In this document: in pieces, positions 27,660 to 33,995 of the stretch | How positions within the stretch are numbered: the first letter of the stretch is position 1 | How the letters are laid out: each line of letters opens with the position of its first letter | NCBI GenBank assembly: GCA_001247695.2 | Contig: LGRX02030454.1 | Location: 1-33,995 of the forward strand | Length of the DNA: 33,995 bases | Source of the DNA: Cymbomonas tetramitiformis | Lineage: Eukaryota > Chlorophyta > Pyramimonadophyceae > Pyramimonadales > Pyramimonadaceae | Direction of reading: 5' to 3' | Notes under the pieces: model-generated | Databases searched by the model: none | Told to the model about the DNA's origin: nothing | What the model saw: the letters and a program-made list of their open reading frames with translations, nothing else | Position numbers and translations under genes: made by a program

Positions 27660-28438
27660 TTCGCGCACGGCGATCGGGTCGCGAGGTGGTCGGTCAGCCG
27701 GTAGAGGTTGTCCCACAGCGCGTTCTCGCTGAATGGCGTGGGCAGCTGGCCGTGCGGGGAGGTCATCACCGTAGCTCCAGACCAAGTGTGTGGAGTCCTG
27801 TAGGGGTTCAAAGGACTTCGCGGTCTTGGAGCTGGAGGACTCATGTCGCGCGTCCGTGGTGGGCTCCTGCGGCGCGGCGGTGGCGGGGTCAGGTCTCGAG
27901 TCCGAAGCGGGCTTCGCTGGCGCGGAGCTGGAGGGCTCAGGTCGCGGCTTCCTGGCAATCGCAGGATGCCAGGGGAAGGAGAGGTCAAGTTGACATACCG
28001 CTGGGGAGTCGCCCTCATGTTTCGCCCTGCACCAGGGGTGTCAACAGTCAGCACCCTTGGTGACGCCGCTCTTGCATGACGCAGGGGCGGATTAGGGCGC
28101 GGTTTAGGTACCGTTACAGCCTCCTCCAGGGAAGGTGTCACACAAGCGGTTCCAGAGTCCAGAGCCAGAGGAGTCACGCTGTTAAACTCAGGAGCATCAG
28201 CTGACAGGGTCGACTTCTTCTTGGGTATCTGGAAGCTTGGCGCACCTGCTGCTGTCGCAGCCGGTGGCGGCTGACCCGGAGAGGGCGCCTTGTAGGTGCC
28301 CTTCGCCCCCTTGCCAGTGGTCCCAGTGGCTGCAGCACCTCTCGTGCTGCGCTGGCTGGCCTGTCGTCCCCTTGTACGCCTAGGAGTCGACGTAGGCGAC
28401 GTTGGAGGTGAGCGTCCCGTGTTAGCGTTTTGCATCAT
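27656..28438 (-). CDS. ORF0: basic proline-rich leader protein
   Basis: 260 residues from the ATG at 28438 (MMQNANTGRSPPTSP), the first of two adjacent ATGs and the first in the element's RNA that opens a long frame. The protein is strongly basic and Pro/Ser/Thr-rich. At 27803-27946 it has three 16-residue repeats of the type RDLSPPAPRQRSPLRT, resembling Arg-Ser/Pro-rich RNA-binding tails. It has no known domain. Its stop (TGA, 27656-27658) overlaps the Gag start as ATGA, an arrangement that favours re-initiation by the terminating ribosome. It may also join Gag by a -1 shift. A chaperone or matrix-like role is a guess from charge and position. Confidence 0.65.
   Translation of the reverse strand: MMQNANTGRSPPTSPTSTPRRTRGRQASQRSTRGAAATGTTGKGAKGTYKAPSPGQPPPAATAAGAPSFQIPKKKSTLSADAPEFNSVTPLALDSGTACVTPSLEEAVTVPKPRPNPPLRHARAASPRVLTVDTPGAGRNMRATPQRYVNLTSPSPGILRLPGSRDLSPPAPRQRSPLRTRDLTPPPPRRRSPPRTRDMSPPAPRPRSPLNPYRTPHTWSGATVMTSPHGQLPTPFSENALWDNLYRLTDHLATRSPCAK
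27803..27946 (-). repeat. Three 48-bp repeats in ORF0
   Basis: Three in-frame 48-bp units encode a 16-residue Arg/Pro/Ser repeat starting at Arg-Asp-Leu/Met. Confidence 0.8.
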
Positions 28439-29298
28439 GTCGAAATTAAGAGTGACAAAGTGCAAATCTGACCGTTGGGGAAGTCAAATCTGTCCAATTT
28501 GGCAAATCCCCCCAGAACACTCAGAAAAATATTTCCTTGTAGCAGTGGAAGTCGTGGTGAATAACGAAATATGCTTTCGAGAGTGAAATGCAAGTTTTGG
28601 TGGCCAAATTTCAAAAATGGAGTGTCGATCGGCAGTTTGGCTAATTTCTTCTTGGCGGCCATCCCGGAGCAATCCAGACTAATTGGCCAGGACCCAGTAT
28701 TGGAGACTATTTTTTTTCCTTCAAAGGATATAAAAAAAATGGAAAACTATCCTTCTGGGCTCCCGTTTCCTTCTATGTAGGCTGCTGGGCTCAAATTGGT
28801 CTAATTTTTGCTCTGCCGTGCCGGTTGGCCATCCGAATTTAAAATGTAGCGATCTATGAGGACCCAGGTCTCGGGGCCAGGTTCCAAACGACAAAAAACT
28901 ATCAAGAAACGTCTAGAATTTTTGTGCCTACGTTAAAACGGTCTCCGAGGTCCTCTTTTTCTCAATCTGCCACTGATCCACTTTTCACTCTCCGTTCGGG
29001 GCAATCTGGCTGTTAATCCCGGTAGATCTGAGTTGCTGGCGGCTTCTTTTCCCACTTTCTGACCACTTTGCAGCATAACAGTTTTGAAAAATCGCCTGTT
29101 TGCATGCAGGGTGAAAGTCAGGGGGCAAAAAGGGCGCAGAGCAATACCACTTCCAAGTGAAGACTTCTTGAGCACGTGACTGTATCCGAGCCTGAGCTCA
29201 AGGGTCAGTCAGAGGTAAATCTTGCTTCAATCTTGGGGCACAGGTCCGTAGTCGGCAATTTTGCAGTGTACAAAATTGCAATGTTCTAGATAAACAGT
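28439..29298 (-). other. Untranslated leader of the retrotransposon
   Basis: 860 bp separate the 5' LTR from the first good ATG. It has no long frame. It should contain the primer-binding and packaging signals. On the sense strand the bases just after the LTR read ACTGTTTATCTAGAACAT, which does not begin with TGG, as a site for a tRNA 3' end normally would. A 9-bp inverted repeat follows close by. Confidence 0.6.
29255..29279. promoter_or_regulatory. Hairpin next to the expected primer-binding site
   Basis: GCAATTTTG (29255-29263) and CAAAATTGC (29271-29279) form a perfect 9-bp stem with a 7-nt loop, 20 bases inside the 5' LTR boundary. It may position the primer or serve packaging, but that is inference from location. 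Confidence 0.5.
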
Positions 29299-29433
29299 TG
29301 AACAAGGCTACAATTCAAGCAATTGCAATATCTTTATGGCAGGAAAGATTGACCAGTAAATTACAGGTTGAGCAACAGCTCCTCCAAATAGTTACTTCAA
29401 GTTAGAACAGCCTCCAAATGGGCAATATTCAAG

Positions 29434-29440
29434 TCTTATA
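29434..29440 (-). promoter_or_regulatory. Candidate TATA box in the 5' LTR
   Basis: TATAAGA on the sense strand, in the roughly 270 bp between the LTR ORF stop and the LTR end. The position suits a promoter, but A+T words are common here and no other core element was confirmed. Confidence 0.3.
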
Positions 29441-29570
29441 CTTTCAAGGCGCGCAGTTCATATTCTCTAATCGATCTGTCCCATGTCGGGTGGCATATCA
29501 TCATCTGCCACCTATACAAATCCTAATCAGAGAATCTGCATTTGGACAATCCTAATCAAGACAGTTGATT

Positions 29571-30569
29571 TCATTGTCCCTTGCTGATCTTTGCTTTCTT
29601 CCTACGAGGAGCCACGTCAAGCCCTTCTTCTTCATCACTGTCACTTCTTATGGAATACTTCAATTGAGTTATATACTCATGTGTCCAACATCTCGGATAT
29701 TTCCTAGGTTGCCTCTTCGTCTCTTCAGACACCCCAACCTTATTCTCACCCATTGAAGTCAATCCAGTATCTGACCCATAAGGTTTCTTCGGTGGTGCAT
29801 GAACAGTCTCCACCACAGAGGCTGGGGCATCCTCAGATATGGCCTCAGACTTCTGCTCGGTAATAGGCTGATCATCGGGCTGAACAGGTGAGGTCGGGGA
29901 GGTGCCCTTTGGTACCCAGTGAAGTTCACCCTTCTCATCCATGATCAATTGCAGTCCCAGTCTCTTCAACCTTCGAGCTTCAGCTTGTTCTTCAGCATCG
30001 TCAGCTACCAAGTCATCGAACTCGCTGACGTCATCCTCGGTGTCATCATATTCAGGCGAAGTTGGCTCCCATTTCGGACTGGCGGTGTCCATGTCATGTA
30101 TGACACCCGCGTCATCTTTGTCATCCGAATCTGGTAGCTTCTCCTTACTGTTAGTGACACCTGCGTCATCATTGTCATCAGATTCTGGTAACTTCTCCTT
30201 GCTCCAGGACACAGCGCCTGTACCCGAATCTTCACTGTTCGTAGACGCTGAGTGTGTAGGCTTACGCCCCTGGTAGGGAATTCCATGATATTCGTCATCG
30301 TCAATCACAATCGTCGGATTCGAGTACGCGATCCCAACGCGGCTAATCGGTAATGAGAATGGCGCTACCGGCGCCTTCAACTGAGTGGCGTCTTCTAGAA
30401 ACCAGCCGCCGCCCCTATTACGCTCCCAGCGGCGTAGCGCACCAGAAGGGTGTACGATAATATGCTGCCAGCAATAATCAAGTCCAGGCTTTCGCTCCCC
30501 ATAGTACGAAGTCAATGGCTCGGGAGTCCCCTTCCGAGCCCATTGCCATCTCACTGCCCCAGTATGCAT
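29571..30569 (-). CDS. LTR-encoded acidic protein (5' LTR copy)
   Basis: Same 332-codon ORF as in the 3' LTR, intact here as well. Compared with that copy I count six base differences in the frame (at least four change residues, for example W/S, S/C, D/E and A/V) and no stops. The open frame continues through the LTR edge into flanking DNA, where an ATG at 30638 could extend it by 23 residues in this particular insertion. This copy lies upstream of the element's presumed promoter. It would be expressed only from an outside or internal U3 promoter, whereas the 3' copy is part of the element's RNA. Confidence 0.65.
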   Translation of the reverse strand: MHTGAVRWQWARKGTPEPLTSYYGERKPGLDYCWQHIIVHPSGALRRWERNRGGGWFLEDATQLKAPVAPFSLPISRVGIAYSNPTIVIDDDEYHGIPYQGRKPTHSASTNSEDSGTGAVSWSKEKLPESDDNDDAGVTNSKEKLPDSDDKDDAGVIHDMDTASPKWEPTSPEYDDTEDDVSEFDDLVADDAEEQAEARRLKRLGLQLIMDEKGELHWVPKGTSPTSPVQPDDQPITEQKSEAISEDAPASVVETVHAPPKKPYGSDTGLTSMGENKVGVSEETKRQPRKYPRCWTHEYITQLKYSIRSDSDEEEGLDVAPRRKKAKISKGQ

Positions 30570-30621
30570 AAATACAATATGCCAATCGAATGGCTTGGCC
30601 GGGCTATTGTTCCCTGGCACA

Positions 30622-30626
30622 GTGTG
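30622..30626. other. Target-site duplication GTGTG (right)
   Basis: Identical to 15370-15374. It marks the right edge of the insertion. Confidence 0.9.
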
Positions 30627-31114
30627 AAATAGAAACATCTTGTCTCTTTCGCGCTGAGTTTTGCTGTGAAAGCAGTGCAACCCTCAGTTGCCAATTTGAG
30701 TTCCCTTTAGCGAGGGTTTCCAAGCGACGAACAAAATCTTACCTCGGGCCCTTATTTCATTCGCTTGATATATTTTCGCAAGGAAGCTGCGTTTAAGAAC
30801 GCAGTGAACGAAATCATTTCCTGCTGCTGCTGCATCTTTGACCGCAATTTTTGAAATTATCTCTGCATAGAATTCGATTTTATTTCTGCCTCCGTCGGCG
30901 CATTCTGCATTCAAATTCACCGATGACCATAACGAACAGACCGGGTGATGATGATGCATGTTTTTCTTCACTCGACTGTCAATGTCACTGAGCGAATGTT
31001 TTCCGCATGAACGGCGCATTGCGCCCGATGGGCATCATTTCGATCTCCAATCACGGGACGGCGCTTTGGTTCTTCGAGCCAAGATGCTGCCCGATGCGAC
31101 TTTCGTCATTTGTC
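30627..31114. other. No gene seen
   Basis: Flanking DNA continuing what lies left of 15370 before insertion. I see no protein family, RNA gene or repeat. Confidence 0.4.
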
Positions 31115-31428
31115 GAATAGTGGACGACGATAGACGAATTTCGGCAGATCCCAAATTGCATCGGTGGTCGGAAATTATGTAATATTTATATTTCCACGAT
31201 GATCCGCATGACTTATCCATTTGCAGCTCATCGTATAACTGTAGTATGATAACGGCCGAATAGTGTATATGCTAATTTATAGGATACTGGACGGACAACA
31301 GAAGAAGTACAGCCGATTTCAAATTGCATCAGGCCACGGAATTTATACACTAGTTATATATTCGCGATGATTCGCAAGACTTACCGATTTGCTGCCTGCT
31401 GTACTATTGTCGTAGGATAACGGCCGAA
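31115..31428. repeat. Diverged direct duplication, 168-bp spacing
   Basis: A unit running from actggacg-type sequence through caaattgcatc and cgatgatycgcaagactta to gataacggccgaat occurs twice. The gataacggccgaat ends lie near 31248 and 31416. Confidence 0.65.
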
Positions 31429-32172
31429 TCTTGGATACGACGATTTATAGCACGAGCTCGTTCACCGTATTTCCTTCATGTGCAACGCGAGTCACAAAAA
31501 TATGAATTATATATTACACTCGTTTCAATACGGTCGAATCCGAAAAGTGAAAATATATAAGAACGCCACGATACTCACCGATCGGTTCCGGAAAGCGCGT
31601 CCAGTGATAATTTAGTATACTCGACTGATATCGTAAACCTCGTGGATGACGTCACTCCTGAATTCTGATACGAAAAACACGTTTCATGTCATTTATACAG
31701 TCTGACGTCACTCGTGTATAATGATTCAAAAATGACTTGTCGCGAGGATTATGTTCCTAAAATGCACCCGAATCGGGTTGTGTCCCATATACTGGAGTGA
31801 CACGATTCGAATAAATATGTTAAAAAACTGCACACTCAAAAAACCCGGATGCAGATGTGATGTCGTGGCAACCAACCTTGTCCGCTCGTACCGGGGGTTG
31901 TATGGAATGTGGCCACGTCATAGGCACGGGTCATATTGTCCTTATACTATTACATCTGAGGAAATCTATTACCCATCTTGTGAGTTTAGACAGCGTTGTA
32001 CTGATTGCAACGCTTTTTCTGATGATTTATATATCACAGATTATACCAAATGTGGTGATCAGTCCAGTGCAAAAATTTGTCACCGGAATGTACAGGGATT
32101 GTGAATGATTGCAATCCAGCCGGAGGAATAATCTCAACAGCTGTTCTGTACTAATGAATTCATCGGAGTTAT
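31429..32172. other. No gene seen
   Basis: A+T-rich sequence. A 117-codon plus-strand frame at 31751-32104 has no recognisable features and is left uncalled. Confidence 0.4.
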
Positions 32173-32730
32173 TGTCAGGGATATGACCGATGACACATGT
32201 GTCATACATGTCATACGTGGCATACCTGTCATGCATGTCATACCATGTCATGTCATGTCATGTCATGCCATGTCATGTCATATGTTATAATGACATACAG
32301 TCGTCGAGTATCGTCAGTACGGTCGACTATGACATGTACAGTCATAATATCTGCCATCCACTCACCATGAGTGACATCTGTCATCGAGAGGCTGAGTACA
32401 GCATCTCGATGATGAAGCAAGACAAGTTCTTGAAGAACAAACTGTTCTGAGAGGACGCGTCTTCGCTTCAAGCATGAATTGAACAACATACGGGTATCAA
32501 CAGGCTAATTCGACCAGCCGATACTGTTAGTTCACCAAATGTTCTCGGGTTCACAACCCGATAGTGGTAACGCTTATGAAGCGTGAGGACATTGAGGTAT
32601 ATGAGGAGCATTGTGCTCAAGCAGATGATTCTGGACACCAGAGACTGCACTCATACCCACTAAATACTTGTTGCGCGTTGCTACAGTTCAATAGCAGCCG
32701 CAAAGTCTGAAAGGTTGAATATCAACCTTG
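32173..32730 (-). repeat. Right arm of the roughly 540-bp inverted repeat
   Basis: Reverse-complement partner of 5250-5790, with the same order of landmarks. It includes the TGACACATGTGTCA palindrome (32191-32204), a catgt microsatellite of different length, and the structured element at 32538-32593. At its outer end a perfect 8-bp hairpin (AAGGTTGA, loop ATA, TCAACCTT; 32711-32729) replaces a differently sequenced hairpin at the same place in the left arm (5255-5269). Confidence 0.8.
32538..32593 (-). other. Putative structured RNA or DNA element (right copy)
   Basis: It has the same fold as 5394-5449. The outer stem is 32538-32544 with 32587-32593, the anticodon-arm-like hairpin is 32545-32561, and the second hairpin is 32570-32584 (ACGCT, loop TATGA, AGCGT). 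Relative to the left copy, a G-C pair has become T-A in the small hairpin and a C-G pair has become T-A in the outer stem, so pairing is kept. One other outer pair is G-T on this strand. Confidence 0.5.
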
Positions 32731-33995
32731 ACAGTGGTTATCCTCCGTCCACGCGACGAACGAGGACATACAAGTGTGTGCAGCAGTAGATATATTGTAT
32801 ATAGATTGTATACTGTGTGTGTGACAGATTCGCGCATACATACCGGCGACAGCGCTCGCACATATACGATCATCTACAAGCGAATGATAGCATTCGCTAC
32901 AATATCGTCAGCAAACGGAGTGCGCGAGGAATCATCATCGCGAACGCATTCGCAGCTGATAGCATTCGCAGTAACATCGTCAGCAAATAATCAGCGACAA
33001 GGTGTGCGCACTGCGCACGGATCGCACATACATGCTGTCACCATTTCGCAGGGTTGGTACGATATGCGACATACGGACGCGCGACGAAAAATCATCATCA
33101 GTATGTGTGATTCGCATCAGCTTCGGCAGGACGCACGGAGTTTTGTTATACGCGCGATGGCATTCATACCATGCGACACACACCGGCGACAGCGATGTTC
33201 GCTATCCGCACTAATCGTTCAGTGCAGCGCACGCACATGATAAGTTCGTTATTTGCAGATGACTTGCAAAAATCGCTCATCGACGCGCACATACGATGAT
33301 TTAGCTCGTCAGGAGATGCGCACCTGCTATGATTTCATCATGCGCAGGGGACGCGCGATGAGGGCGCATGATCCGTAATACATCAACATGCAGCGCGCCA
33401 TTCAATATGTGTTACGCGCACATATAGCATGCAAAAATGATGTTCGTTCAAATACTGGCAGATGTACATACAATGGACGCACAATATAACATCAGATGAA
33501 CATTGATGCTGTGCAGTCATATGTGTATTGTACCATGCAGCATACATTATACATGCAGCATACACCATGCAGCACACTACAATTCGCCATATTATACTGC
33601 GACATGTGCACCATTCACACTATTATAATTATCAGTTTGGTCACAAATGTTTGGCATATATGCACACATATATACATCCAACTTGATCACGATAACAGTT
33701 GGCATAGTATGCATATATTAACAGTGTATCATGGAAGTATTGCAAGATTAAAAAGTAAGGACTTATCTTGAAATCACCATATAGTTATGTTGATCGACTT
33801 GGTGACTGTCTGTCCGCGCCTAACCGACCATAGGTTTGTACCCTATGGAACTGGGGGTTGATCGAGCAATACAACTATGTTACACTGTAAATAAATGCAC
33901 ATCTTACACACATACCAGATGTTGCATGATCAATATATCACATCGCATACCTGCTGCGCAAGTGTAAGCTATAAATGAACCCACTTGGTATAAGG
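32731..33995. repeat. Gene-poor end region with short repeats
   Basis: The segment gatagcattcgc followed by atcgtcagcaaa occurs at about 32886 and 32959 (73 bp apart). A catgcagcataca-type triplicate lies at 33534-33575. Near the end, cataggtttgtaccctatg can form a hairpin, and ttgatcga occurs on both sides of it. A 170-codon plus frame at 32728-33240 crosses these repeats and resembles no family I know, so I do not call it. Confidence 0.4.

Larger units (their letters stand above)
15375..30621 (-). mobile_element. Complete Ty3/Gypsy-type LTR retrotransposon with two DNA methyltransferase domains
   Basis: The element is 15,247 bp, flanked by a 5-bp duplication (GTGTG) and bounded by near-identical LTRs of about 1.32 kb that begin TG and end CA. 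It reads right to left. The order is 5' LTR, leader, ORF0, Gag with zinc knuckle (ORF1), ORF2, protease (ORF3), pol, polypurine tract, 3' LTR. The RT-RNase H-integrase order plus a chromodomain places it with Ty3/Gypsy chromovirus-like elements. Its unusual features are a Dam-like domain between RNase H and integrase, a cytosine-C5 methyltransferase at the end of pol, an ORF inside each LTR, and five staggered ORFs. The LTRs differ at about eight of roughly 1,320 positions by eye, and all large frames are open. It is therefore a recent and possibly autonomous insertion. It is G+C-richer than the flanking DNA. Confidence 0.95.
29299..30621 (-). repeat. 5' LTR
   Basis: 1,323 bp, a near-exact copy of 15375-16698. 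On the sense strand it starts TGTGCCAGGG and ends GCCTTGTTCA. It carries the second copy of the LTR ORF and a candidate TATA box at 29434-29440. If that box is real, transcription would start near 29405-29410, leaving about 105 bp of R-U5. Confidence 0.95.

Noticed and set aside
15375..30621. Retrovirus with an envelope gene
   Set aside because: None of the ORFs shows a signal peptide plus membrane-anchor pattern. The extra ORFs are basic, proline-rich or acidic soluble-looking proteins.
32728..33240. 170-codon plus frame
   Set aside because: It crosses a 73-bp internal duplication and has no family features, so it is likely a chance frame.

Overview
The window looks like nuclear DNA of a eukaryote. 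It is repeat-dense, carries satellites and transposable elements, has no close-packed bacterial-style genes, and shows no host gene I can recognise. The main resident is a complete 15.2-kb Ty3/Gypsy-type LTR retrotransposon on the minus strand (15375-30621). An alga or other protist host is my best guess, because chromodomain Gypsy elements with captured DNA methyltransferases are known in such lineages. The sequence alone does not fix the species.

Layout, left to right. 1-2040 is a purine-rich satellite with a unit of about 343 bp, fading into purine-rich low-complexity DNA to about 3480. 3672-4624 (minus) is an isolated, frame-disrupted gag-like gene. 5250-5790 is one arm of a roughly 540-bp inverted repeat whose partner lies at 32173-32730, about 26.4 kb away. 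Both arms contain a small hairpin structure with compensatory base changes. 5.8-15.4 kb is A+T-richer, gene-poor DNA with dispersed 20-bp motifs, tRNA-like fragments, a relic of a second retroelement pol, hairpin arrays and several minisatellites. 15370-30626 is the retrotransposon with its 5-bp target duplication. 30.6-34 kb is again gene-poor repeat DNA.

The retrotransposon reads from right to left. Its parts are: 5' LTR (29299-30621); a leader of about 860 bp; ORF0 (basic, proline-rich); ORF1 (Gag with a CCHC knuckle); ORF2 (unknown, containing an in-frame telomere-like repeat that encodes Pro-Asn); ORF3 (aspartic protease); pol; a polypurine tract; and the 3' LTR (15375-16698). Each ORF lies -1 relative to the one before it.

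Pol holds reverse transcriptase, RNase H, a Dam-like amino-methyltransferase domain (NPPF), an HHCC/DDE integrase, a chromodomain and a C-terminal cytosine-C5 methyltransferase domain (SPPC, ENP). One polyprotein thus appears to carry two different DNA methyltransferase folds. In addition, each 1.3-kb LTR contains an intact ORF of about 332 codons for an acidic protein with a basic C-terminal tail. The two LTRs differ at only about eight positions, so the insertion is young and may still be active.

The main open questions are whether the two methyltransferases modify the element's own DNA, what the LTR protein does, how the staggered ORFs are expressed, and how reverse transcription is primed given that the sequence next to the 5' LTR does not start with the usual TGG.
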